Below are positions 1-9,812 of a stretch of 64,000 nucleotides of DNA, one piece after another. The stretch is taken from NCBI GenBank assembly GCA_020852865.1, contig JADYZZ010000095.1, positions 1 through 64,000 of the forward strand. The letters run 5' to 3'. Within the stretch, counting starts at the first letter, position 1. Each line of letters opens with the position of its first letter. The translations under genes were made by a program, and so were the position numbers. The stretch is from Rubrivivax sp. (GTDB lineage Bacteria > Pseudomonadota > Gammaproteobacteria > Burkholderiales > Burkholderiaceae_C). A model generated the notes under the pieces. That model saw nothing but the letters and a program-made list of their open reading frames with translations. It was not told the DNA's origin and searched no databases.

Positions 1-144
1 AAGACGCGCGTGGCCAAGGCCACCGCACAGACCAAGGACGAGCTCAAGACCATGGTGACCAGAACGCTGCATCGCTTGCAGAAGCTTCCCGACATTGTTG
101 CCGGATTCTTCCGCGCGCCGACTTGTCGATATGCGGCAGCATGA
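1..144 (+). CDS. C-terminal fragment of a probable transposase
   Basis: Frame 1 is open from the window edge to a TGA at 142-144 and encodes 47 residues that end RAPTCRYAAA. The basic, Leu-rich tail (RTLHRLQKLP) followed by an aromatic and Cys ending resembles the C-termini of IS630/DDE-type transposases as I recall them. The 5' part lies outside the window, so it could be either an intact gene or a remnant. It sits next to an insertion sequence, which fits a transposase. The family assignment rests on memory of a short tail only and is weak. Confidence 0.4.
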   Translation, partial: KTRVAKATAQTKDELKTMVTRTLHRLQKLPDIVAGFFRAPTCRYAAA

Positions 145-201
145 GGCTTTATTAGTGAATTGTTTAGTAGCGGCGGTGTCGGGGGCAAATTGAGAAGGAC
201 G

Positions 202-211
202 GGCTAGGGTT
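202..211. repeat. Left target-site duplication of the IS4 element
   Basis: The 10-mer GGCTAGGGTT lies directly outside the left end of the insertion sequence and is repeated exactly outside its right end at 1760-1769. A duplication of this length is within the range known for IS4-family transposition. Confidence 0.8.
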
Positions 212-1759
212 CAATACCGTTAAGTTAGCTCCAAAGCGGCTATGATGCGTTCCCGTATTCCCACGGAGACGGCTCATGGCTCGAACCAAGGCAGGGCTGA
301 GCCCCGGCGCACGGCTGCCGGATTACCTGAGCGCCAGCCTCATGGTGCGCGTGGTGCCTCCGGAGCTCGTCCACGAAGTGCTGAACGCCCACGGGCGCAA
401 CAGCCAGCGCGTCCGGGCGTTTCCTGCCGTGGCCGGCGTGTACTACGTGATGGCGCTCAGCCTGTACCCGGAGGCCTCGTACGAGGCGGTGTTCTCCGCC
501 GTCTCGCAAGGCCTGGCGTGGGAAGCCGGCGCACCTGCGCCGGCAGAGGTGAGCAAGGTGGCCATCAGCGTGCTGCGTTCGCGCATCGGCGCGCAGCCGC
601 TGGCCGATCTCGTGCAACGCTGCTGCGTCCCGCTGGCCGATCCGCGTATCCACCCCGGGGCGTTCTATCGCAGCCTGCGCCTGGTGGCCATCGACGGCAG
701 CACCTTCGAGTTGCCCGACGCACCGCAGAACGAGCAGGCGTTCGGCCGCCCTGGCGGGCGACACGGCCGCGCCGGCTACCCGCAGGCTCGCTGCGTACTG
801 CTGGCCGAGTGCGCGACCCATGCAGTGCTCGCCGCCAACATCGGCGAGTACCGCAGCGGCGAGTGGGCGCTGTGTGCGCCGCTGCTGCGCAGCCTTCAGC
901 CGGGCATGCTGTGCATGGCCGACCGGGGCTTCAACGGCTTCGAGCACTGGGAGCAGGCGCGCGCCACCGGTGCGGATCTCCTGTGGCGCTGTGCCGTCAA
1001 CCGCGACCTGCCGGTCGAGCAGTCGCTGGCCGATGGCAGCTATCTCGGCGCGATCTGGCCCACGGGCGTGAGCGTTGCCGAGGCCAGGGCCCGCGCGATC
1101 ACCGTTCGGGTGATCGACTACAGGCTGCCGAGCCTGCCCGATGGCCAGCCGCACTACCGGCTGCTGAGCACGCTGCTCGATCCCGAGGCGGCGCCGGCGA
1201 TGGAACTCGCCGAGCTGTACCACCGGCGCTGGGAGATGGAGGCGATCTACGACGAGCTGAAGACGCACCTGCGCCAGGCACGCCGAGGGTTGCGCAGCAA
1301 GACGGCCGAGTTGGTGCGCCAGGAGTTCTACGGCTGGGTGCTGATGCACTACGCGGCGCGCTGGCTGCTGCACCAGGGCGCGGCGCGCCACCGGATACCG
1401 CACGAGGACCTGTCCTTCACCCGACATGTGCAGTTGCTGCGCCAGGAACAGCCCCTGTCAGGGGCCTTCCCCCCCAGAGCGGCGCAGAAAGCGCGCCGCC
1501 TGGTTCGCACGGCTGCTTGACCGATGCGCCCGGACGCGGGCAAGCCGCACGATCAACCGGCGCTGGCCGCGCATGGTCAAGCGGCGCAACTCGCGGTACA
1601 AGGCGTTCGACTGGGGTGCGCCGCGGCGCGTGCCCATCGACTGCACGCCGCAGCCGACCGGGCCGATGCTGGCGGCTCCGCCCGGAAGAACGCGCAAGCG
1701 GCGGGCTTGGCGGCCGGGCAATCCGGCAGGGCCGTTCATCATATAAATTAACTGTATTT
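212..1759 (+). mobile_element. IS4-family insertion sequence, 1548 bp
   Basis: The element is delimited by imperfect terminal inverted repeats: the first 19 bases at 212-230 match the reverse complement of 1741-1759 at 14 positions, including the core GTTAA. Exact 10-bp direct repeats flank it. It carries one transposase gene that fills almost its whole length. The intact duplication and recognisable ends point to a fairly recent insertion in the gap between a transposase remnant and the SDR gene. Its right end lies only 46 bp before the palindrome upstream of that gene, so it could alter expression of the catabolic locus. The exact end could shift by one base because the outermost base pair of the repeat does not match. 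Confidence 0.85.
276..1520 (+). CDS. IS4-family transposase, probably frameshifted near its 3' end
   Basis: The 414-residue product carries the full IS4 catalytic signature: first Asp at about 140 (AIDGST), second Asp at about 216 (MADRGF), and the Y-R-E-K motif at about 315-329 with canonical spacing (Y315, R318, E322, K329). The N-terminal 100 residues look like the usual IS4 N-terminal domain. After residue about 400 the frame quickly ends. The +1 frame continues to about 1746 and encodes a basic tail (RWPRMVKRRN) like the normal end of these transposases. A run of seven C at about 1469-1475 lies where the frames would join. This suggests a one-base slip: a real mutation, programmed slippage or a sequencing error. 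The DDE core is upstream of the slip, so partial activity is conceivable. Confidence 0.85.
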   Translation: MARTKAGLSPGARLPDYLSASLMVRVVPPELVHEVLNAHGRNSQRVRAFPAVAGVYYVMALSLYPEASYEAVFSAVSQGLAWEAGAPAPAEVSKVAISVLRSRIGAQPLADLVQRCCVPLADPRIHPGAFYRSLRLVAIDGSTFELPDAPQNEQAFGRPGGRHGRAGYPQARCVLLAECATHAVLAANIGEYRSGEWALCAPLLRSLQPGMLCMADRGFNGFEHWEQARATGADLLWRCAVNRDLPVEQSLADGSYLGAIWPTGVSVAEARARAITVRVIDYRLPSLPDGQPHYRLLSTLLDPEAAPAMELAELYHRRWEMEAIYDELKTHLRQARRGLRSKTAELVRQEFYGWVLMHYAARWLLHQGAARHRIPHEDLSFTRHVQLLRQEQPLSGAFPPRAAQKARRLVRTAA

Positions 1760-1769
1760 GGCTAGGGTT
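1760..1769. repeat. Right target-site duplication of the IS4 element
   Basis: This is an exact copy of the 10-mer at 202-211 and lies immediately outside the right inverted repeat. Confidence 0.8.
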
Positions 1770-1805
1770 GCTACGGATTTCTGATCACCGGACGAGTCAC
1801 TACAC

Positions 1806-1819
1806 TGCATACGTATGCA
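1806..1819. promoter_or_regulatory. Perfect 14-bp palindrome, candidate operator
   Basis: TGCATACGTATGCA is a perfect inverted repeat that ends 24 bp before the ATG of the SDR gene. A 12/14 copy lies upstream of the TonB receptor gene at 12764-12777. The size, symmetry and position suit a dimeric repressor site. No regulator gene is present in the locus inside this window, so the protein that reads it is unknown. Confidence 0.6.
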
Positions 1820-1843
1820 TTTCTGGTTCTCCGATCGAAATCG

Positions 1844-2623
1844 ATGACTGCATGCGACGTCTACGGGCCAGTCGCGCCGTCGTTTCGGCTCGACGGCCGT
1901 CGCGCACTGGTTGCCGGGGCCGGGCGCGGCATCGGCGCCGCCGCGGCGCTCGCCCTGACCGACGCCGGCGCGCACGTCACGCTGGCTGCGCGCAGCGCGG
2001 ACGAACTCGAACGAGTGGCTCGGCAGGTGCGCGGCCGCGGCGGCCAGGCCGACATCATGCCTCTGGACGTGACCGATCCCGTCGCGGTCGCACGGGCCGT
2101 TGCCGCCCACGGTCCGTTCACGATCCTCGTCAACAGCGCCGGCACCAACCGCCCGGCGCTCATCACCGAAACCCGCGACGAGGACCTCGAGGCCGTGCTT
2201 GCGCTCAACGTCAAGGCAGCGATCTGCCTGGCCCGCGAAGCGGCACGCGGAATGATCGACGCGGGCCTACCCGGCTCGATCATCACGATTTCGTCGCAGA
2301 TGGGGCATGTGGGCGGCCCGCGGCGCACCGTCTACTGTGCGACCAAGCACGCTGTCGAGGGTATGACCAAGGCCCTGGCCTGGGAGTTGGGTCCGAGACA
2401 GATCCGAGTCAATACGCTGTGTCCCACCTTCATCGTGACGACCATGACCGAGCCGATGTTCCGCGACGCGGCGTTTCGCGACTTCGTGCTCTCGCGCATC
2501 GCGCTCGGTCGCCTGGGCCGGCCCGAGGACGTGATGGGAGCGCTGGTGTTCCTCGCCAGCGATGCCGCAGCCATGGTCACCGGCAGCGCCCTGATGGTCG
2601 ACGGCGGCTGGACCGCGGCATGA
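1844..2623 (+). CDS. SDR-family NAD(P)-dependent oxidoreductase
   Basis: The product has 259 residues, the normal length of a classical short-chain dehydrogenase. It shows the cofactor motif GAGRGIG at 25-31, NSAG in place of the usual NNAG near residue 99, a catalytic Ser in ISSQMGH, and the YxxxK pair in YCATK, followed by the C-terminal VDGGW. These proteins oxidise or reduce an alcohol/ketone in the cytoplasm. The fold is closest to 3-oxoacyl-ACP-reductase-like members, but the substrate cannot be told. The gene is the first of the plus-strand catabolic arm and has the palindrome 24 bp upstream. No strong ribosome-binding site precedes the ATG. The start was chosen because it gives about 15 residues before the first beta strand. 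Confidence 0.9.
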   Translation: MTACDVYGPVAPSFRLDGRRALVAGAGRGIGAAAALALTDAGAHVTLAARSADELERVARQVRGRGGQADIMPLDVTDPVAVARAVAAHGPFTILVNSAGTNRPALITETRDEDLEAVLALNVKAAICLAREAARGMIDAGLPGSIITISSQMGHVGGPRRTVYCATKHAVEGMTKALAWELGPRQIRVNTLCPTFIVTTMTEPMFRDAAFRDFVLSRIALGRLGRPEDVMGALVFLASDAAAMVTGSALMVDGGWTAA

Positions 2624-3233
2624 ATGGCCGGGCCGCCTCGTTCGACGCCGCGCGGCACGCGGCCGCGTCGGCGTTCGATCGTGACCCGCCCCGGCGCGCC
2701 GCCGCCCTGCAAGCGCCAGGCGTCTGCGGCAGCGCTCGGATGCGGCGGCCGGCCCGATGCTCGCGCCCGCGACCTGGTCGCCGGTCGCCCGAGGCGCGTC
2801 GCGCCGATCCCCATACGCCTGGGGAACCAGCTTCGCGCGGACACGCCCCAGCGGCTTGCGCCTCGACTGGACAGCAGGAGTCGCCCAGTCCCGGTCTTGG
2901 CCCGGCAACTTCATCCCGGCGATGGCCGGATCGGCGAATTTCCGCGCCAGAACGACGATCGGATCGTCTTGACGGCGATTGCGTTGCCGCCTTCACGCGC
3001 CCACGCACGCGCCGGTCCGAGCGTGCCGGCGGCTCTGACCAAACGGCTGTTCGCCGGCCCGATGCGGCAGGCTTGGCGTGGCATCGAGCGCTGCTGCCGC
3101 TTCGATCCCATGCTCGGGGCGCGTGCCCGCGCGGCGTGGACACCGAGATCTCGACAGACCAATTCGAGGCGCCCTCGAGGGCTGACGCGTGCGCAGCCCG
3201 GCAAGTCCGACCCTTCATCGCCCAGGAGTAAAC
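2624..3233. other. 610-bp stretch without a recognisable gene
   Basis: Open frames exist on both strands, as expected at this GC content, but none shows a familiar domain, a hydrophobic pattern or a plausible start with a ribosome-binding site. The stretch separates the SDR gene from the broken transporter gene. It may contain decayed sequence. The only clear signal is AGGAG just before the ATG at 3234, which belongs to the next gene. Confidence 0.5.
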
Positions 3234-4199
<966 letters not shown>

Positions 4200-4421
4200 A
4201 CGCCACGGGACGCATGAGCCGAGCCTGCGCGTACGAGACGCCTGTCTTCCCTGCTGCCGAGCGCGTCCGGCGTGCCGCCGGCCTTTCGGAATCCAGGCGC
4301 GGATCGCCCGTTCAGCGCTCGCATCGCATCATTGCGCCCGCTGCCGGGCACCCAGATCGAGGCGGCCCCGCGGCCGGCCGTCGCTTGGGGCCGACCCGGC
4401 ACCCGCTCGACGGGAGAACGG

Positions 4422-5186
4422 ATGGTTGAACCCAAGAGCGGGGCCTGCGGCGACGGGGATCCCTGCAGGCCCTGCCTGTTGATGATTCCCGGAAGCTTCT
4501 GCGACGAACGCCTCTTCGCGGCCCAGGTGCGTGCGCTGAACCGAAAGGCCCGACTGATCTCGGCCGACTTCAGCCGCCTGCGCGATCGCGAGGCCTGGCT
4601 GGCGCGGCTGCTGCAGCGACTGCCCGAGCGTTTCTCGGTGGTCGGCTTCTCGCTCGGCGGGCTGATTGCCCTGGAACTGCTGCGCCGCGCACCAGAACGG
4701 GTCGAACGCCTGGCGATGATCGCAAGCAACGCGGAGGCAGCGACGCGCCGCACGGATCTTCGCACCCGCGCGCAGTGGCGGCTGTGGCGCCAGCACGGCC
4801 CGCTGGCCGCGTTGCAGCCGGTCTGGCCGAATTACTTCGGCCGCGCGCGTCGACTGACGCGCGAGCGGGCCCTCGTGCGCAGGATGGCGCAGGCTACGCC
4901 CGCGAAGTCGGCACGGGCCCAGCTCACATGGGCCGCCGAGCGGCCGCAAGGCCGGTCTACGCTGGCTTCGTTCCAGGCCCCGCTGTTGATCGTTAGCGGC
5001 CGGCGCGATCGTCTGTGTCCCCGCAGCGCGCAGCAGCACATGCTGCGTGCGCAGCCGCATGCCCGCTGGCATGAGTTGCGGCATTGCGGTCACCTCATCC
5101 CCCTCGAAGCCCCGCGCCGTCTCGGCCGGCTGCTCGCCTGCTGGCTGGCCGAGCCTTCCGACGTCTCACCCAGGAGCTCCTCATGA
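4422..5186 (+). CDS. Alpha/beta-fold hydrolase
   Basis: The 254-residue protein has the nucleophile elbow GFSLGG near residue 87, a likely acid in SGRRDRL near 200 and the catalytic His in CGHLIPLE near 226, in the order expected for alpha/beta hydrolases. It lacks a signal peptide and should be cytoplasmic, acting on an ester, lactone or C-C bond. The ATG at 4422 is preceded by GGGAGA; an upstream in-frame ATG at 4272 would add an unconvincing Arg/Pro-rich tail. The stop overlaps the ATG of the cupin gene (ATGA), so the two are probably translated together. Confidence 0.85.
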   Translation: MVEPKSGACGDGDPCRPCLLMIPGSFCDERLFAAQVRALNRKARLISADFSRLRDREAWLARLLQRLPERFSVVGFSLGGLIALELLRRAPERVERLAMIASNAEAATRRTDLRTRAQWRLWRQHGPLAALQPVWPNYFGRARRLTRERALVRRMAQATPAKSARAQLTWAAERPQGRSTLASFQAPLLIVSGRRDRLCPRSAQQHMLRAQPHARWHELRHCGHLIPLEAPRRLGRLLACWLAEPSDVSPRSSS

Positions 5187-6319
5187 TCACACCCGACGAA
5201 GTCAAGCGGCGAGCGATTCCCTTCGACAGCCTTCGGTCGACGACCGAGGCCTTCATCGATTACTGCCTGCCCGAGAGCAAGCCGAAGTTCAACTACGCGC
5301 TGATCGGACCGGGGGTGTCGCAGAGCCCGGAGCAACCGGTCAACTTGCGCGAGCCACACGGCTTCCAGGTCGGCGGCGTGTCGATGCCGCATGGCAAGAC
5401 CAATCCGGCCCACATGCACTTCACTTGCGAAGTGTTCATCTGCACCCGCGGCACCTGGCGCATCGAGTGGGGCTTCAACCCCGAGGTCAGCTGCGCCGAG
5501 ATCGGTGACGGCGACATCGTCTCGGTGCCGACCTGGCTTTACCGCGGCTTCACCAACATCGGCGTCGACGACGCGTTCATGTTCACGGCGCTCGGGGGAG
5601 ACAACGCCGGCGGTGTGCTCTGGGGCCCGACCGCCATCGCAGCGGCGCAGCGCCGAGGCGTATACCTGACCAGCGACCACCGAATGGTCGACACCACGCG
5701 CGGCGCCGCAGCGCCGGCGCAGGCCGAGCTCTTCGAGCCGATGACGGCCGACGAGATTGCCGCGCTGCGCGTATGGCGGCCCGACCAGATGGCCGGGCGC
5801 ATTGTGCGCTTTTCCGACCTGCGCTGGTCGCAACACGGATTTCTCGACAGCATGCTGCCGGGCTGCGGCGCGCAGCTGGCGGCCGCGGTCGGACTGGGCA
5901 TCGTCGAAGACCGCGACCAGCAGGCGCCGGTGACCAATGCCCATGGCCTGTCGATCGAATGGTTGCGCATCCCCCCGGGTGGTTGCGTCTCGCGCCACCG
6001 GATCGAAGAGAAGCAGGTTCTGATCACGCGGCGCGGCTCGGTAGCGCTGACGATCGACACGAGCGCCGGTCCGTTGACCAGAACCCTCGTCGGCACCGAG
6101 ACCGGCTGGGACAGTTTCTCGGTACCACGCGGTGAGTGGCGCAGTCTGCGAAATCACGGTGACGGCGACGCCCTGCTGCTGGTGATGACCGCGGGTGACG
6201 CGCGCAAACGAATCACCTGGGACGAAGGCGTGCAACGGCGCGCTGCCGCTGCAGGCTGGGTGCACGACGCCGGCGGCTTCGTGGCGCCGCGCAGCTACGT
6301 CGAGAGGGCGCAGAAGTGA
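5183..6319 (+). CDS. Two-domain cupin protein
   Basis: The 378-residue product has two cupin-like halves. The first contains HMHFTCEVF near residue 75, giving the His-x-His...Glu metal pattern, and a downstream VPTWLYRGF segment. The second contains SRHRIEEKQVLI near 275, followed by VPRGEWRSLRN. Bicupins in catabolic loci are often metal-dependent dioxygenases or isomerases, but no specific family is recognised here. The start overlaps the stop of the hydrolase gene, and AGGAG lies just upstream. Cytoplasmic location is expected. Confidence 0.8.
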   Translation: MITPDEVKRRAIPFDSLRSTTEAFIDYCLPESKPKFNYALIGPGVSQSPEQPVNLREPHGFQVGGVSMPHGKTNPAHMHFTCEVFICTRGTWRIEWGFNPEVSCAEIGDGDIVSVPTWLYRGFTNIGVDDAFMFTALGGDNAGGVLWGPTAIAAAQRRGVYLTSDHRMVDTTRGAAAPAQAELFEPMTADEIAALRVWRPDQMAGRIVRFSDLRWSQHGFLDSMLPGCGAQLAAAVGLGIVEDRDQQAPVTNAHGLSIEWLRIPPGGCVSRHRIEEKQVLITRRGSVALTIDTSAGPLTRTLVGTETGWDSFSVPRGEWRSLRNHGDGDALLLVMTAGDARKRITWDEGVQRRAAAAGWVHDAGGFVAPRSYVERAQK

Positions 6320-6379
6320 GCCGGAACCGGCGGCGATTGCCCCGGCCAACCGCGTGACCATCGACTAGCCGGTGAAGAT

Positions 6380-7186
6380 ATGAACATCCCGCCCAACCAC
6401 CCACTCGACGCACGGTTGCCCGAGCGATTGCGCAGCGGCAAGCCGTTGAACGGCATCTTCAACAGCATCCCTTCGCCGGCGCTGGTGGAGATGTGCGCGT
6501 ACGCGGGTTTCGACTTCATCGTCATTGACAACGAGCATGGCAGCGCCGACCTGCAGACCACCGAGCACATGCTGCGAGCGGCGCGCGCCGCGGGCATCGC
6601 GCCCATCGTGCGCTGTTTCGAGCACGATATTCCGCGCCTGCTGGATATGGGCGCGAGCGGCGTGCAGGTGCCGATGGTCGAAACGGCGACGCAGGCCGAG
6701 CGGCTCGCCGCTCAGGTGCGCTACCCGTTGCCGCCTGGGCGCGAAGGCCGGCGCGGCCAGCGCGGCAGCGCGTTCAGCAGCCGCGCGGCAGGCTACGGCT
6801 TCTTCGGCGGCACGGCACACACCGCACTCAGCAATGAAGCGGTAGTGTTCGTCGCCATGGTCGAGACGCCACTGGGCGTGAGCAATGCGGGAGCGATTGC
6901 CGCCGTGCCCGGCGTCGACGCGGTGTTCGTCGGACCCAACGACCTGGCGCACAGCATGGGCTGCGAGAACCGCTGGCAGGAGCCCGCGGTGCAGCAGGCG
7001 ATCGAGGCGACGCTGCGCGCCGTGGCCGCCGCCGGCAAGTGCCCGGGCATCCTGGCACTGAATGCCGTTGAACGTGAGCGCTACGCCGCCTGGGGCGCAC
7101 GCTACCTCGCCCAGGTGACCACAGGCCTCATCACACGCGCCCTGCGCGCTGCGGCACAGGGTGTCGAATCGGCCTCGAGCTACTGA
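6380..7186 (+). CDS. HpcH/HpaI-family class II aldolase
   Basis: The 268-residue protein matches HpaI/GarL/RhmA-type aldolases, which reversibly split 2-oxo-3-deoxy acids into pyruvate and an aldehyde using a divalent metal. Visible landmarks are FIVIDNEHG (catalytic His region), PIVRCFE (pyruvate-binding Arg), AMVETPLGV (metal Glu) and VGPNDLAHSMG. Length and order are normal for the family. It is the last plus-strand gene before a convergent minus-strand gene, and the two stops overlap by seven bases. Its presence suggests that the pathway ends in a 2-oxo acid that is cut to central metabolites. Confidence 0.9.
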   Translation: MNIPPNHPLDARLPERLRSGKPLNGIFNSIPSPALVEMCAYAGFDFIVIDNEHGSADLQTTEHMLRAARAAGIAPIVRCFEHDIPRLLDMGASGVQVPMVETATQAERLAAQVRYPLPPGREGRRGQRGSAFSSRAAGYGFFGGTAHTALSNEAVVFVAMVETPLGVSNAGAIAAVPGVDAVFVGPNDLAHSMGCENRWQEPAVQQAIEATLRAVAAAGKCPGILALNAVERERYAAWGARYLAQVTTGLITRALRAAAQGVESASSY

Positions 7187-9600
7187 CGCCCTTGGCGCGC
7201 GGGCGGGCGGGACACGACATCACCAGCCGCGGATCGTCGAGGCGGATCGCTGCGCAGCAGGACGCTTCCCTGCGGGGGCAAGGTCAACCGCAAGTCGGTG
7301 CGCTGCAAGCCCGGGCGGTGGGCCGACCTCGTGTCGGCCCGACCTTCCGATGCGCTCCACGATCGTCCCTGCCAGCGCAGCGGCAGACGCAGCGTGATCC
7401 GACGCGTGTGGTCGGCGTCGTCGCGCAAGCCCTCTTCGAGGTTGCCGACGAGCACGCGCAGCCCACCGCCGCGCAGTTCCCAGGCCGAGACTGCCGCCGT
7501 CTGCGCGAGCTCGATCTTCGCGAGCCGAGGGGCGTCACGCAGCGCCAGCTGGTCGGCCATCGACGCGGCCGCGAGCGCATACGGCCTCGGGTCGCCGTTC
7601 AGGTTGTCGCGGATTGGCCGGTACCAGTAGTCGGTGATCGGCGGAGGGTCCCAGAGCAGCACGTCGACGCCCTTCGATCGCCGGCGCGACATGCCCACGC
7701 TGTCGGCGAAGCGGTAGACCACGTCGGCGTCGGCGGTCCGGTTACTGCGCGTCGGCGGCGGCGCGCTGAAGCGCCTTCCGGCGCCGGCGACGGACACCGC
7801 GCGTGGCCCGAGCCTGGCTTGCAGCATGCGATCCTGCAGCGGCGGATCATAGGCCGCCACGGACGCACCGCCGAGGGCGAGCAAGGCGGCATCGGTGGCG
7901 CTGCCGAAAGCACCGAGGAAGGCCATCGGCTGCCCGGCTTCAGCCTTGTCGACGATCGCCTCGCGCAGCGCAGCGTTGATGCCGGCGGTCGCGCCAAACA
8001 CGAACAGATCGGATGAGATGTCGGGCACCCATTCGGCTCGCGTGGCCGAGAGCATCGGCACGCCCCACTTGGCGATCGTGCCGATCTGTTCGTCGGTGCG
8101 GTCGCGCACATCGAACTCGGGGCTCAGCACTTCGAACTGAGCGGCGAACGCCTCGCGGCTGTACACCAACGTCGGTCCTCGGAGGTCGACGGTCGCCGCC
8201 GCGTCGTGCGCGGCCTCGTCGAGCGTGCGCGCGAGAAAGGCCACGTCTTCGGCCGCGATCAGGTCGTGCCCGCTGTTGCCCCAGCTCACGTAGGTACCGG
8301 CCATCATTTCGAGCCCGCCGGGCGTCTTCGCGCCGACATGCGACCAGGCCCAGATCGCCCAGCGCAAGCGCGCGCGCGCGGTGCGGATCGTGTTCCAGCT
8401 TTCCCAGGCGTCGAAGGTCTCGGTGAGGAAGTAATGCCGCACCCGCGTGCCCGAGAGCATCGCGCGGTGCAACAGCAGAGTGCCCAGTTGGTAGGTCCAG
8501 CCCAGGATCGGAGCGTTCCAGAAGGTCTGGCGGCGCACGCCGACCTCGTTCCAGGCGCCCGCCCAGGTCTGGTCGACGAAGATGTCGAGGTCACCGGCGC
8601 GCGCGATGCGTTCGAGATCGAGGCCGTTGGCGCGCCAGTCCGACGTCGCGGTCGCGGCGGTCGAGTACATCATCGTCAACGTACGTGGGGCGATCTGCTT
8701 GATGCCGCGCAGCAGCGCCGCCATGCCGCCGGTGATCTTCTCCGCTGCCGCGCGGTCGGGCACGGCCAGGCCCCAGGGCCCGTAGCGCGTGTACGCACGC
8801 GGGAAGCCCATGCCGTCGCGGAACATGATCGCGTCCAGACCCACGGCTCGTGCAAGCGCGGCCCATTGCGCGACAAACACTTCATGCGCGGCGGTGCCCT
8901 GAGCGATGCCGCCGGGCAATCCGGCAAAGCAGCCGCGGTCGGCGTTCAGCGGCGCGCTCGGATCGAAGTACGCACTCGAATCGAGCAGGTCGGCCGCCGG
9001 CCGCCAGCGCGTCCAAGCTTCGGGGTGCGCTTGGGCGAACGGAGCCACTTCGCCGTACGCGTTGCGGAAGGCGACGACGAAGCTGCCGACCCGGAAGTCC
9101 TCGATGCCGCGCCGCGCACCCTCGGCCCGCAGCGCCGCCGTCAGGGCCTGGAGTGCGCGATAGCTCCATTGGCCGTAGCCGATCTGCGGCCCCGCGTCAT
9201 GCCGGCCCGAGAACCGTCTGCGCCAGGCCGCCTGTCGCGCAGCGCTGTCGCCGGCAAGCGCGCCTTCGAGCCTGGGCCCGAGCTCCTGACCGCTCGGCTT
9301 CGGCAGGGCAATGGCCTGATCGAGCTCGCAGTAGGCCATCACGTGGTTGACCGTGAAGCCGACGTTGAGGATCACGCCCCGATGGCCGCGGCTGCCGCGG
9401 TACATCGGTTCGTAGCGTTCCCAGTACGCCGCTGCCGAGCGCTCGGGGGCCTGCGCGTCGAACCAGTACAGGTCGATCTCCACCCAGCGGTCGACCGCGG
9501 GCGGCGCGTCGGCCCGAGCCACGGACACCAGGCTCATGCACCCGAGCAGCCACCCAGTCAGCATGCGTACGAACGCGCCGGCCGGGCGGCGCGCGCCCAT
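7180..9600 (-). CDS. Secreted glycoside-hydrolase-like protein of unknown specificity
   Basis: The product has about 806 residues. The start at 9600 gives a good signal peptide: basic MGARRPAGAFVR, a hydrophobic stretch, then VARADA. An ATG at 9564 would drop the basic region. The middle (about 60-500) is rich in Trp/Tyr and has strand-like repeats ending in acidic or polar residues (GLDAIMFRDG, DIFVDQTWAGAW), as in TIM-barrel hydrolases. Residues about 530-640 (LFVFGATAG, GQPMAFLGAFGS) resemble the class-I glutaminase-like domain of some beta-galactosidase-type enzymes. The C-terminal part looks beta-rich. I cannot name a GH family. It faces the aldolase gene tail to tail, and its periplasmic location beside a TonB receptor suggests that it trims an imported compound. 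Confidence 0.6.
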   Translation of the reverse strand: MGARRPAGAFVRMLTGWLLGCMSLVSVARADAPPAVDRWVEIDLYWFDAQAPERSAAAYWERYEPMYRGSRGHRGVILNVGFTVNHVMAYCELDQAIALPKPSGQELGPRLEGALAGDSAARQAAWRRRFSGRHDAGPQIGYGQWSYRALQALTAALRAEGARRGIEDFRVGSFVVAFRNAYGEVAPFAQAHPEAWTRWRPAADLLDSSAYFDPSAPLNADRGCFAGLPGGIAQGTAAHEVFVAQWAALARAVGLDAIMFRDGMGFPRAYTRYGPWGLAVPDRAAAEKITGGMAALLRGIKQIAPRTLTMMYSTAATATSDWRANGLDLERIARAGDLDIFVDQTWAGAWNEVGVRRQTFWNAPILGWTYQLGTLLLHRAMLSGTRVRHYFLTETFDAWESWNTIRTARARLRWAIWAWSHVGAKTPGGLEMMAGTYVSWGNSGHDLIAAEDVAFLARTLDEAAHDAAATVDLRGPTLVYSREAFAAQFEVLSPEFDVRDRTDEQIGTIAKWGVPMLSATRAEWVPDISSDLFVFGATAGINAALREAIVDKAEAGQPMAFLGAFGSATDAALLALGGASVAAYDPPLQDRMLQARLGPRAVSVAGAGRRFSAPPPTRSNRTADADVVYRFADSVGMSRRRSKGVDVLLWDPPPITDYWYRPIRDNLNGDPRPYALAAASMADQLALRDAPRLAKIELAQTAAVSAWELRGGGLRVLVGNLEEGLRDDADHTRRITLRLPLRWQGRSWSASEGRADTRSAHRPGLQRTDLRLTLPPQGSVLLRSDPPRRSAAGDVVSRPPARQGRQ

Positions 9601-9641
9601 GGCGCCGAGGGCCCATGGCCGGCGGCCGGAGCAGACGCGCG

Positions 9642-9812
9642 TCACCCGCACGGGAGTGCCTCGAACCGTTCGTGCATCACCGCGGGCTCGTCCCGGACGC
9701 GGTCGGCGACCAACGCACCGCAGCCGGCAAAGCCGCCCAAGCCGCCGTCGCTGCCCGCGATCACCCGCGCGGCGCCGACCACTTCGCCGAGGCGCCGCTG
9801 GCGCTGCGCGAT
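9642..9812 (-). pseudogene. Remnant of a MetE-like (cobalamin-independent methionine synthase-like) gene
   Basis: About 56 residues ending at a TGA read like the C-terminus of the MetE/UROD-like catabolic methyltransferases: an AQRxxRLGEVVG helix, then ARVIAGSDGGLGGFAG, where relatives have a Cys as zinc ligand (DCGFGTFAG), and a final FEALPCG region. Here the expected Cys is Gly. Nothing upstream in the frame resembles the rest of the roughly 380-residue family, so it is a 3' remnant. It points to a deletion between the TonB receptor gene and the GH-like gene. The identification is by eye and moderately uncertain. The bases at 9813-9988 show no other gene. Confidence 0.45.

Noticed and set aside
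9555-9568. Third operator-like sequence near the GH-like gene start (10/14 to the palindrome)
   Set aside because: The match is weak, not symmetric, and lies over a possible start codon; a 10/14 match is expected occasionally by chance in GC-rich DNA.
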